In this document: positions 10,275-19,428 of the stretch, in pieces
Position numbering within the stretch: the stretch's first letter is position 1
How the letters are laid out: each line of letters starts with the position of its first letter
Source of the DNA: Xanthostigma xanthostigma
Taxonomy: Eukaryota > Arthropoda > Insecta > Raphidioptera > Raphidiidae
Direction: 5' to 3'
Length of the DNA stretch: 64,000 bases
Assembly (NCBI GenBank): GCA_963575645.1
Contig: OY754468.1
Location: 23,398,465 to 23,462,464 of the forward strand
Notes under the pieces: model-generated
What the model saw: the letters and a program-made list of their open reading frames with translations, nothing else
Databases searched by the model: none
Told to the model about the DNA's origin: nothing
Position numbers and translations under genes: made by a program

Positions 10275-10880
10275 AAATTCCAGCTAATTGGGCGAAGGGA
10301 CCATTCCAACTTCACAAATATTGACATTTGATTTAGTATAATATAAAGAAAATAAAATTCTGATATCGCGTGCGGTAAATAACATATTTGCCATTCGTTT
10401 GCATGGTTACCTGTATAATAAGTTCCACGTCATGTAAAATTAATTAATTAAAGCTTACAGCTTAACTAACTTCTCTCTGACAGACCTACAGAACAAGAGA
10501 ACACCTAATTATTTTTATTTGCAAAATATTTCTGAAACTATAAAGTTTAGAAAAACATTTTTTTACAAAACATTCTTGAAAAAATAAATAAAAAAATAAC
10601 CGTTATGAAAAGTACACAATTATTTTATAAAAAAACAACATTATAGCAAATATCTCTTCTGTGCATGCGCCGATTTTCCCCAATAACAATAGGGCTCTTC
10701 ATATTTGCATATGAAACATCCTTCCAAAATTTGGTTTCAATCCCTTTATCCGTTTGACATGCATCGTGTTCGCAGACAAACAGACACACAGAAAATTTCC
10801 AAAAATATGTTTTTTGGATTCGAGGGACCTTAAAACGAAAAATATGTAAAATTTTGAAAAGTGTTGGAATGGTAAAATAG
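10275..10880 (+). repeat. Dispersed repeat family E, copy B
   Basis: Matches the minus strand of 105-760 through four blocks: the ACCATTCCAAC/ATTGACATTTGAT end, CATTCGTTTGCATGGTTA, AAAACATTTTTTTACAAAAC, and GCATGCGCCGATTTTCCCC through the AAACAGACACAC block. It lacks both the SINE of copy A and the GCGGGTAACGGCTAGT end. The 90-codon minus ORF is incidental. Confidence 0.6.
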
Positions 10881-11361
10881 TAGGTACCTACATTCAACGT
10901 ACATTTAATAATATTTATTTATAATATATGAACTAGTGTATGTTATTTTAACTGTTAACACTTTAAAGAAACAGTTAAATTAAAAAGTCTTCGGAACAGA
11001 AATTACTACCTCAATTAAAAAAATTGGAATATTTCGTCAGATCCTTAGATCCAACGTAGATTAATTTATGAAAATGTTAATAACGAACACCTGATCTGAT
11101 GATTATTATTGTTGGTGATGTAATGAACGAAATTCATTAGCGCTAAACTTTATCTTCAAACGCCTGTCGACACACAAAAGATGCAATTTAACTTTGTTCT
11201 TATATAGGGTCGGCACGTCTTGTGGAGAAAGTTATGTCCTTCAAACTCGACCGGTAAAATAATAACATCGCATCAGAGCGAAGACAGCTCACTGTATTAT
11301 ACAATCACGCACCTGTTTTATGTTTCAATATATCCGTACACTAAATTTATTTCCAATTTTT
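10881..11361. other. Intergenic, nothing recognised
   Basis: AT-rich. CTGATGA occurs near 11097, but without a convincing ribozyme context. Confidence 0.45.
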
Positions 11362-11989
11362 GATGTGAAACATCTACAGGCGCGTTTGAATGGGGATAAA
11401 ATCGTGTAAGTGCCGTGACGCTCGACGCTGTTCGAGACACGTATTACGTTTAATTTAGTTAATGATAGGTATTTGGAAAAAATTCCGAGGCATAAGGATC
11501 GAAAATGAAGCAATACTGAAATTTTTTAAACTTGCGTTTAATGCTGACGTTTGGATACGTTTTGTATCATCTTCTGAGTTTTCAAATGCTGTTAATTTAG
11601 CTACTTTGATACCCTTACATGACAGCGCGAAAATGTGTGTTGGTGCTTGCCGTGTATATGCGTTGGATTATGGCATGGATTTTGATGATGGCGACATCTA
11701 ACGGACATTTATTAGTTACTATAGCATAGTCATTTAACTGGCGCTGTAACTAAAAGTTGCATACGGCGAACATGGCGTTTGTTGATAGCGACATCTAACG
11801 TAACTTCGAACATGGTTTTAATATTTCGACATGTGGTTGTGTATGTAGTTTTGCGTAGGTAAATAGTTACTGTGCGTTGTTATATATTTTTACGTTTTCA
11901 CTTCGCTCAAATAATAACATTTCAATATAAAAAATACATAAATAAATTTAGATGTTTCACATCAGCCCGGCGTCTCACGACGGCTCATG
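11362..11989 (-). repeat. Repeat family C, copy 1
   Basis: The ends GATGTGAAACATCT at 11362 and AGATGTTTCACATC at 11950-11963 are inverted. The right side continues into CGTCTCACGACGGCTC, shared with 37585-37600 and 58437-58450 in opposite orientation. The sequence inside the left end (GGCGCGTTTG then GGGGATAAAA) matches other family C copies. The 79-codon ORF at 11462-11701 is unrecognised and absent from the other copies. Confidence 0.55.
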
Positions 11990-13129
11990 TTTGTTTTATT
12001 AATAATAATTGCTTATTTTTATATTAAAATAAAGTAAGTATATGAAAAAAGAATTAAATACGATTTACCAAAAACAAGATCTAAATCTACTCTAGCGATA
12101 TGTAGTAATATTAAACATGCAGTGATATTTTTTATTAGATCAAAATAATTATTTTGTATATTATTATTTTGTATTAAATTATAATTATAAAATTGATTAT
12201 TGTTTTATCTTTATTATGTCGTTTTTTCTCATTTTTTACGCTCACTATAAAAGTTTCACTTCAAAAAGTCTTTTTTGTTACTTTCTGCGTAAAACGGTTG
12301 ATTGTAAAAGCAACTGTATAGTACACCGGTAGACATGAGTGACTTTATTCTGTAGATAGAAATCATTAATTTTTACTCATCAACGATATTTTATAAAATT
12401 TCATAATGGAAATACGTAACGATTTGTTAAAAAATGAGAATTTGATAAACAATTCTTCTTAATGAAAATAAATATAGTTCACAAATTTTGGAGTTGGTTT
12501 CGTTTCTTAAAAATTATTTCGACTTTATTCTGTGCCGTCTTTCGATTATAGAAGGCTGGGAGAATTCTCCATAAAAAAAAAACACATTCCGCACGGAAAA
12601 TTAACGCCATCATGTCTTCAACACACAATATTGCCAAAGACATTCAATAAGCAAACACAACTGTTTTCCATAATAAAAAACTTTTTTTATAAAAAAATGT
12701 AACCTTCTTCAAAAAAGAGTTACTAGAAAGCATAAAATAAGTTTCGAGGTTGGCACCAATTTATTATACGTATAAGTACCTACCTAAATGCAACAGTAAA
12801 ATAATAGGCGCCGTCCTCAAAACTTTGTTATTTTATGATTTTTGGTGAGCCTCTTTTGAAGGAGGTTCAGTTTTTTTGAAAGTTTTTTATTTTTAACTTT
12901 TTAGCTGAAAGCAAAGTATTGAAGTCGGTTTTTATTTTTTTTTTTGGAAAAAAATTCTTTTTTTAAAACCAATTTTGCATAAATTTATATGAGACCAACT
13001 TTGAAACATTTTTTAATTTCTAATGAAACCGAAGAGCAACGTTCACGCCAACAACTACAACTTTTACAATATTTCTTTTTGATTTTTTTGTTGATTTTCT
13101 AAAAATTTGCAATGTTTTTCAATGTTTTT
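11990..13129. other. Intergenic, weak inverted repeat
   Basis: Very AT-rich. TGTAACCTTCTTCAAAAAAG at 12699-12718 is the near inverse of CTTTTGAAGGAGGTTCAG at 12854-12871. The same motif (GTAACCTCCTTCAAAAAAGG) occurs inside the MITE at 27738, so this may be a decayed relative. No gene seen. Confidence 0.4.
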
Positions 13130-13325
13130 CATGGCACGACCCCCTTAGTATAAAAACATATTTTGGAACCCCTACCCTCCGCTGTTCCTAACCGGTATAG
13201 TGTATGTTATTATATTACAAATATCAAATACGTACATTTTTATTTTTACTGAGGCTCCGCAATTTCCTTTTATAAGGCTTTGCTACCCCCCAGGGGGTCG
13301 CAACCCACACTTTGAAGAACACTAA
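13130..13325 (-). mobile_element. hAT-like terminal remnant
   Basis: The right part CAGGGGGTCGCAACC, then ACTTTGAAGAACACT ending at 13323, is the inverse of a common hAT MITE start (AGTGTTCTTCAAAGTGTGGG). The left part carries GGCACGACCCCCTTAG, consistent with the other side. The left terminus is decayed and no duplication is seen. Confidence 0.45.
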
Positions 13326-13841
13326 CTCTCTAAGGAATAACTTCAATTTACAATATTACTAGCGATTTTGTGTTTTAAAACGAATGCTAACGTCCACATT
13401 GCATGTAAAAAAAAATCACAGTGTGACGTAAAACAATACATCTCGTAAACGGAAATAAAAGATTTATCTGTCTAAGAAAGTGGCGGACGACTGATTTGCA
13501 GAGTCCTGGTTTCTGTGATGTGTCCGAAACATTGCTCTCTCAGTTTGTGTTATTTCCCAACCGTGTCATCATTCATCTCGTACTCTCAGAGACTGACGCC
13601 ATCTCACTGTAAGTAGTCACTTGTACGATATACACCGCCTTTTATCAACAGTGCCGTTTCAAAGAAAAATCAACTTGACTTTAATACAAAGACTCAAAAT
13701 TACAATACTGAGTTTTATAGACTTGGGCAATAGCTCGACGAACCATGTCCTCTGTCGCGGAGATATTTCTTATCTTCCCTCAGAACATGTCCATACTTCG
13801 ATATATAATAGACCGATTTCATCACGATACATCGCACCTTA
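13326..13841. other. Intergenic, nothing recognised
   Basis: No terminal repeats or credible gene. The 73-codon ORF at 13621-13842 is not recognisable. Confidence 0.4.
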
Positions 13842-14040
13842 ATAGTACTAACAGACGGTCGTACTTGGTTCGAAGCGGACAGCGGATCTGGTCCGCTCCG
13901 TACCAAATCTGTTCGTCTGTACAGTAGTCTGCGTGTCCGCCCGGTTCGATGGGAACAGATTCGGTCGTCTGTTGCAAGATCCGCCGTACCATGTCCGTTG
14001 TCGGACCGGACCAAGTTCGAGCGTCTGTTAGTACTATTAG
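13842..14040. repeat. GC-rich hairpin element
   Basis: AATAGTACTAACAGACG at 13842-13858 is inverted at 14024-14040. The interior is much richer in GC than the surroundings and packed with GGACC/GTCCG/GATCTG motifs that also pair across the centre. The outer context reads TTA on each side, compatible with a 3-bp Harbinger-like duplication, though ambiguous. The ORFs across it are artefacts of the hairpin. Confidence 0.5.
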
Positions 14041-14125
14041 AATTACAATGACGTAAGTACAAAGGAATGCAATATTGAGTTGAGTATGACAAATATCTTA
14101 CCTATCAAGTGACAAACTATCGAAA

Positions 14126-14611
14126 TAGGGTTGCCAGATTGGGAAATCAAAATTTCTGGAAAATATTCTAAAATATCTGGACCAAAGGATTTTAGGCTGG
14201 ACAAAATAAAAATCTGCATTAATCAACCGAAACACGACATATAATTAAGTAATATGTACTTACTTAGGTATTATTGTTATAATAAAAACGAAAATATGAA
14301 CTATTGAGCTGAACATCTGAAATTGGTATAAAACAGAGGTAGCTTAATCTAACAGTCAATGGTACCTATCAAGTCACTTTTTTGCCACATATATAGTATT
14401 TCCCTTAGCCGCCTTTATCATTTTAGCCTTACTCTGTATTTAGAAAAGATTTAAAATTAGTACAGTTTTCTTCAAAGTTTAATCGAATTATTAGCTCTGG
14501 CGGTGCATGTTTTTTTATTTTTAGCTGGACATTTTGCCTAAAACCGGGACACTGGACAACGTGTAAAATTGCTGGACAATCCAGCCAAGTCCCGCCAATC
14601 TGGTAACCCTA
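14126..14611. mobile_element. hAT MITE, 8-bp duplication TATCGAAA
   Basis: Starts TAGGGTTGCCAGATTGGG and ends CCAATCTGGTAACCCTA. TATCGAAA flanks at 14118-14125 and 14612-14619. The ends and 8-bp duplication are typical of hAT. It is 486 bp, has GCTGGAC motifs near both ends, and carries no transposase. Confidence 0.85.
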
Positions 14612-14788
14612 TATCGAAAGCAACATTGACTCTCATCATAATAATAACAGCTAATGTTGCTAGATGGCAGTAGTGTCGATGTGAAATTGAGCAGGTCTTG
14701 AAGACAACAACGCCTGATTGGCCAGTTGCTCACGGAAAGTGGGACGGGTTAGTTGCTCCACAGTGTTACAGCGACGCAACGGTAATTA

Positions 14789-14893
14789 TGTCATTTTTTT
14801 ATTAAATTTAGAAAGAACATCGACTTAATTGTTATTTGTGTCAATATTTTTATTAAATTTAGAAATAACATTGACTTAATTGTTAGTTGTGTC
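14789..14893 (+). repeat. Two-copy tandem repeat, 51 bp
   Basis: ATTAAATTTAGAAA followed by GACTTAATTGTTA occurs at about 14801 and again at 14852. The two copies differ at a few positions. Confidence 0.6.
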
Positions 14894-15353
14894 ATAATAT
14901 ACCTATATATTACAAGTTTACTTCAAACGTTTATGGAAACATTGACGTTTATTACACTTAAATTCATTTTGAAAAGGTAAAACAATAAAATAACGAAATA
15001 TTAAATTAATAATATATTAAATCTGTATAAAAGTAAATATACCTAACATTTTAAAAAAGCAAACATCAAATAAATAATGTCTTCACGAAAAAAGTTATGG
15101 AGAAAAAGAGTAAACAAAAACTTTCAAGTGCGTTTTTCCCGAATTGATGGTATTTGCACTTACGTCATTTTGATTCTAAAGGTGCGACATGTCCAATAAT
15201 GGTCACAGTATGAGTTATTTGTTCGTGCCTAAATGAGAGTGCATATGTACTAGATTGTGGCTTGTGCTTGACGTTTAGTAGTACGAAGCATATTCCTGTT
15301 CGTTAAAATTTCAAAATTGTGGAACAAGATCGCTTCGCAGTCTCATAACTTAT
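14894..15353. other. Intergenic, nothing recognised
   Basis: AT-rich stretch left of the old LTR. No ORF or repeat end identified. Confidence 0.45.
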
Positions 15354-15508
15354 TGTAACGAAACACCACTAGAGGCGGCAGCAGCGCATTGTTGTCAGAG
15401 CCGCGTGGACAACAATGCTCGCATTATTGTCGGCACCGCATAGAAGAATGCCGAAGAATGTTCTAGAACGCGGCTGAAAAATTTATATAAACAGCGCAGT
15501 GTCAGTAA

Positions 15509-15654
15509 GGCCTAGTTTATATGAGAGGCGTTCAACGCGCGTTCAACGCGCCACCAACGCGCGTTATCATATAAACAGTCCTATACAATTGTATAGAAAC
15601 TGTAAACGCGCGTTGGGCCAACGCGCGTTGAACGCCTCTCATATAAACTAGGCC
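15509..15654. mobile_element. Harbinger-type MITE, TAA duplication
   Basis: Perfect terminal inverted repeats of about 35 bp start GGCCTAGTTTATATGAGAGG and run into GTTCAACGCGCGTT. TAA flanks at 15506-15508 and 15655-15657. It is 146 bp with CAACGCGCGTT repeats inside. A 3-bp TAA/TTA duplication and GGCC ends fit PIF/Harbinger. It lies within LTR L1 just after the TATA region and is absent from L2 and L3. Perfect arms suggest youth. Confidence 0.8.
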
Positions 15655-15723
15655 TAATAGTCAACAGTGCGACATAAATAGCTGTCACAAGATAGAGAAC
15701 CGTGATATAAATATTCTATGTAC

Positions 15724-16668
15724 TGTAACGGTTTAGTATCCAGGACAACGGAAAAAAATAATAAGTTCAGTTGAGGAGAGCATTTTTGATAGAAAGAGGT
15801 GTGAGGTTTAAAGTCGGAATAAATATTTGGATAATTGTCTAAGTTTGGTTGTCACAATTCATTAAAGTGTGAAATTAGTCAATTGGTACCATGTTGTAGA
15901 TGTTCAGATTATAAGCTTGTTTTGTTATTATGGTTGAAACTGTGAAGTGACTTGTATTGTGAATAAGTATCTTGTATTTAATATTTGCGCGTTCAGTGCG
16001 ATAAAATTGTGATGAAATTGAAGATAGACAAAAATTTGTTGCGTATTTGAATTTTGTAAATTTGGATGTTGTTTATTGCTCATATAATTTATTTAATTTT
16101 GAATACTAGTTAATTTTAAGGATTCCATCTAATGTCATACCAGCGTTGTATTGTTTAACTTACACAGCCTTCACTGACAAATGGTTTTACTTCAGTTTCG
16201 AATTTACGGGAAGTTAATTAAATATTATGACATTAGGTTATATTAGATTAATATTTTTCTTACGGTGCACCGCTTCAATTCTAATATTAATTAATTTAGA
16301 AGATATTGCCTAAACGGTACCTGTGTTACTCGTCAATTTTTGATAATTTAAATTTTGTTAAATATAGACCTATATTAGTTAATAATTTTTTTATTGATCT
16401 TATTCCTGTCTTTTTACTTCAGAATTATTAGGACAGATAATTCCTGAATCATTTATACATTGTGCACTGTCCTTGGCGCCCTTAAAACATCTTTAAAAGG
16501 TCAACAACAAAATTTCTTCGGGACCTCATATATTGCACTTATTATTATTACTCTGAATAGACAGGATAATTTTTTTCGTTTTCTTTAATAAGACCCTGCA
16601 GTCCTTACGACCCTCTCTACGACTGGTTTCAGCTGCCGCGCATGACGTTTTCTGAAGGAATCGTCATA
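15724..16668 (+). repeat. 5' LTR of the Ty3 element
   Basis: Begins TGTAACGGTTTAGTATCC and ends GGAATCGTCATA. It is 945 bp, the same length as the 3' copy, with no difference seen. The 3' terminus is TA, not the usual CA. That border is fixed by the match to the 3' LTR and by the GTAC duplication. Confidence 0.93.
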
Positions 16669-16674
16669 CAAATT

Positions 16675-16692
16675 TGGCGTCCAAACGTGGGG
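16675..16692 (+). other. Primer-binding site, tRNA-Lys-like
   Basis: TGGCGTCCAAACGTGGGG lies 6 nt after the LTR. It resembles the complement of an insect tRNA-Lys(CTT) 3' end (TGGCGCCCAACGTGGGGC) with one substitution and one extra A. It is expected to prime minus-strand DNA synthesis. Confidence 0.7.
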
Positions 16693-16858
16693 CCTAATTG
16701 TTTATCGTGCAGTTGTGGTTTGTGTTCGGTAACATTTTCTCATTTTGATTAATTATTAACGTGCATTTTTTGTTACATTTAATTCGTCTATCTTTATAGT
16801 TTTACTTGCTTAATTTTTGTTATTATTACTTATTAGGTATTAATTTTAGTATCCGAAA

Positions 16859-18094
16859 ATGGATATTTCATATGAAATTGACGTTGAACATTTACGTACG
16901 TTTGAAATCAATTATGAGCTTTTGATTAGAGGATTTATAGCTTCGGAAGATGAATCTAAACGTCGAAAATGTTTAAAACGACTTTTATCTTCTGATTTGA
17001 ATAGCACAGAAGTTAGATATTATATTGAAGCGTTTGACAGAGAAACGGACGGTGCAGAAATAGATTCAAGTATTACATCCATTGACAGTTTGTTAGGAGT
17101 ATTTTCTGGAAATTACATGGATGAAATTTTCTGTCAAATACGAAGCCGGCTTAATCATGTCAAAGGACGCCTTTCCAGGATTCAGTTGGACGATGATGCT
17201 GTGATTGCGTTTAAAAATGATAGATTAATATCTGTACTAGCTATAGAAGACACGTTCCTGGAAAAAGTGGGTGAAATTTCACCTGAAATGTTTGGTAACG
17301 TTGTAAATAATGCAATTATTAATACTACAACTCAACTTAATAACAGTGTCTCTTCTAGAGTTGATAATACTTTAAAAATATTTAAATGGGGAATTACATT
17401 TGATGGTATCAGTCCAGTCAGTGAATTTTTGCAACGAATTGAAGAACTTCGCCGAGCTCGACATGTGTCTAAACATTCGTTATATGATTCGGCTGTTGAA
17501 TTATTTTGTGGTAATGCTTTATTGTGGTACCGGTCGATGCGTGAAAATAAATTCGATGATTGGGATTCTCTTGTTAAAGCACTTAAAGATCATTTCTTAC
17601 CTCCAGATTACGACCAAGAGATTCTTCGACAAATTTATGCTCGATTTCAGCAGCCTGGTGAAAAAGTCATCATATTTGTTTCGACAATACAAAATTTGTT
17701 TGCTCAGTTGCCTGATTCCCCACCGGACGGCGAAAAACTTCGCGTTCTCAAACGCAATATTTTGCCTTGTTATCGCCCACATTTAGCACTTCGAAATATT
17801 TCTTCTGTTTCAGATTTAATTGATATTTTAGTAATTTTGGAACCGACGGTAGTTCCAGAAAATTCGACGGACTTTTGTCGAAAGAAAAATGTATCAGTAC
17901 TACATAATGTTTCTAACACTTCGAATACCAGTACATCTAATGTAAAATGTTGGAATTGTCAAGAAGAGGGACATCTTCGTTTCAATTGCTCAAAACCGAA
18001 GACAACGAATTATTGCTTTGGATGTGGTAAACCTAATGTTACTCGTCCGAAATGTCCGCGTTGTTCGGGAAACGGAAATGGAGAGAGTTCATAG
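16859..18094 (+). CDS. Gag polyprotein (Ty3/gypsy)
   Basis: 411 residues, ATG at 16859 directly after the leader. Residues about 170-325 form a retrotransposon Gag capsid region (EFLQRIEELRR, ALLWYRSM, LKDHFLPPDY motifs). A CCHC zinc knuckle lies at 364-377 (CWNCQEEGHLRFNC). A second knuckle at 386-399 keeps its cysteines but has V in place of the histidine, so it is degenerate. Gag packages the element RNA into cytoplasmic particles. The last codons overlap pol, and the frameshift site is codons 403-405. The ORF is uninterrupted. Confidence 0.92.
   Translation: MDISYEIDVEHLRTFEINYELLIRGFIASEDESKRRKCLKRLLSSDLNSTEVRYYIEAFDRETDGAEIDSSITSIDSLLGVFSGNYMDEIFCQIRSRLNHVKGRLSRIQLDDDAVIAFKNDRLISVLAIEDTFLEKVGEISPEMFGNVVNNAIINTTTQLNNSVSSRVDNTLKIFKWGITFDGISPVSEFLQRIEELRRARHVSKHSLYDSAVELFCGNALLWYRSMRENKFDDWDSLVKALKDHFLPPDYDQEILRQIYARFQQPGEKVIIFVSTIQNLFAQLPDSPPDGEKLRVLKRNILPCYRPHLALRNISSVSDLIDILVILEPTVVPENSTDFCRKKNVSVLHNVSNTSNTSTSNVKCWNCQEEGHLRFNCSKPKTTNYCFGCGKPNVTRPKCPRCSGNGNGESS
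18067..18073 (+). promoter_or_regulatory. Programmed -1 frameshift heptamer GGGAAAC
   Basis: G GGA AAC sits exactly in the X XXY YYZ register of the gag frame (codons TCG GGA AAC). After a -1 slip the frame reads into GKRKWREF and onward through the pol ORF. Downstream, GGAGAGAGT (18080-18088) can pair imperfectly with ACTCTTCTC (18101-18109), a possible stimulatory stem. GGGAAAC is a known retroviral slippery sequence; use here is inferred from frame and overlap. Confidence 0.8.
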
Positions 18095-19428
18095 GTCGTC
18101 ACTCTTCTCGTCCACCTAAGGCCTGTTCGAAACTACCGTTTGATTCAACTGGTTGGCAATCATGGTTGCAACATGTTTCTGAATTTTGCGTTGGAAAAGC
18201 TCAGGTAAACCCTATATTTTTCTCGCGCCCTAATGATAATCGTCCACATATTTCTGTTTCAATTTTTGATATGAGTGTAGTTGCTTTAATGGATTCCGGA
18301 GCTAATTTGTCAGTTTTGGGACGCGAAGGTCTAAATATAATTAAAACGTTTTCTCTACCGATTCACAAGTCAACTGACAGTTCTCTTGTCACCGCTGATG
18401 GAGCAGCTCAATCTATTGTTGGATTTGTCTGGTTGCCCATTAGTATTGATAACAATCTAAGATTAGTGAAAGTCCATGTAGTGCCATCTTTATGTCAGTC
18501 TCTCATTTTGGGAAGCGATTTTTGTACACAATTCAGGATCGTCATAGATTTCCGTAATAATTCATATCTAGTAGGGGATAAAAATATTCGAATTCCGGAG
18601 GTTGCCTGCAATTTGTCGAAATCTAATGTTTGTGGTCATGGCGTGAAGAGTCGTCAAGATTTAAATGCTGCTCAAAGCAAACAATTAGATGCTATGATTA
18701 AAAATTTTGAGACACTTTCATGGATGGATGGTACTCGATTGGGAAGGACCAGTAAAATAGTTCATTCCATTGATACTGAGGTGGCTAAACCTATTAAACA
18801 GCGACAATACCCCCTGTCACCATTTATGTTAAAGCATTTATATGATGAATTAGCTAAAATGCTTGAGCTAGGAGTAGTTCAAAAATCATCTAGCCCATGG
18901 ACATCTCCAGTACTGCTCGTCAAGAAGTCAGATGGGGAATATCGTTTTTGTTTTGACGGACGGCGTCTAAATGAAGTTACGAAGAAGGATGCGTACCCAC
19001 TTCCACGAATAGACCACATTCTTAATCAATTGTCTGGAGCACAGTTTTTGTCCAGTGTTGATTTAAAATCAGCTTTCTGGCAAATACCGTTAGATGACCT
19101 GTCACGGGAAAAAACTGCTTTTGTTGTCCCCGGAAAAGGCCTCTATGAATTCGTTGTTATGCCGTTTGGTCTTAGCAATGCTCCACAAACACAACAACGC
19201 CTTATGGATGCTGTACTTGGTCCGGAACTTGATCCGTTTGTTTTTGTATATCTTGATGATATCATTATAGCGACACCAACTTTCGAGAAACATATTGAAA
19301 TATTAGAGGAAGTGTATCGACGTTTATTGGCTGCGAATCTCACCATTAATTTGAAAAAATGTGAATTTTGCTTGCCGGCACTTAAATATCTAGGTTTTTT
19401 TAGTGGATCGCGAGGGTTTGAGAACTAA
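18067..19428 (+). CDS. Pol part 1: protease and reverse transcriptase
   Basis: Open in the -1 frame to 19428; the first ATG at 18052 lies in the overlap and is unlikely to be the true start. An aspartic protease follows, with catalytic DSGAN at 18292-18306 and the later LILGSDF motif. The RT has SSPWTSPVLLVKK, the R-LN/YPLP region, SSVDLKSAFWQIPL, VMPFGLSNAP and the catalytic YLDD at 19249-19260, and ends in LKYLGF. Translation stops early because of the extra T near 19395; RNase H and integrase continue in the next frame. Confidence 0.9.
   Translation, partial: GKRKWREFIGRHSSRPPKACSKLPFDSTGWQSWLQHVSEFCVGKAQVNPIFFSRPNDNRPHISVSIFDMSVVALMDSGANLSVLGREGLNIIKTFSLPIHKSTDSSLVTADGAAQSIVGFVWLPISIDNNLRLVKVHVVPSLCQSLILGSDFCTQFRIVIDFRNNSYLVGDKNIRIPEVACNLSKSNVCGHGVKSRQDLNAAQSKQLDAMIKNFETLSWMDGTRLGRTSKIVHSIDTEVAKPIKQRQYPLSPFMLKHLYDELAKMLELGVVQKSSSPWTSPVLLVKKSDGEYRFCFDGRRLNEVTKKDAYPLPRIDHILNQLSGAQFLSSVDLKSAFWQIPLDDLSREKTAFVVPGKGLYEFVVMPFGLSNAPQTQQRLMDAVLGPELDPFVFVYLDDIIIATPTFEKHIEILEEVYRRLLAANLTINLKKCEFCLPALKYLGFFSGSRGFEN
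19394..19401 (+). other. Frame break in pol at a T run
   Basis: After LKYLG the sequence is GG followed by seven T. Six T would keep the reading frame in line with the next ORF. Reading on as is gives a stop at 19428. No -1 slip here enters the downstream frame, since it would meet TAG; a +1 shift or one base fewer is required. An inactivating insertion and a homopolymer sequencing error are both possible. Confidence 0.8.

Noticed and set aside
11091-11150. Hammerhead core at CTGATGA
   Set aside because: No pairing stem II or GAAA in the right place.
17400-17786. 128-codon ORF inside gag
   Set aside because: Out-of-frame shadow of the gag coding region.
19394-19401. Second programmed -1 frameshift at the T run
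   Set aside because: A -1 slip here meets TAG at once; the downstream frame needs +1 or one base fewer.
19403-19405. ATG as a true start of a separate integrase gene
   Set aside because: It is inside the RT region; the ORF boundary is due to the extra T.
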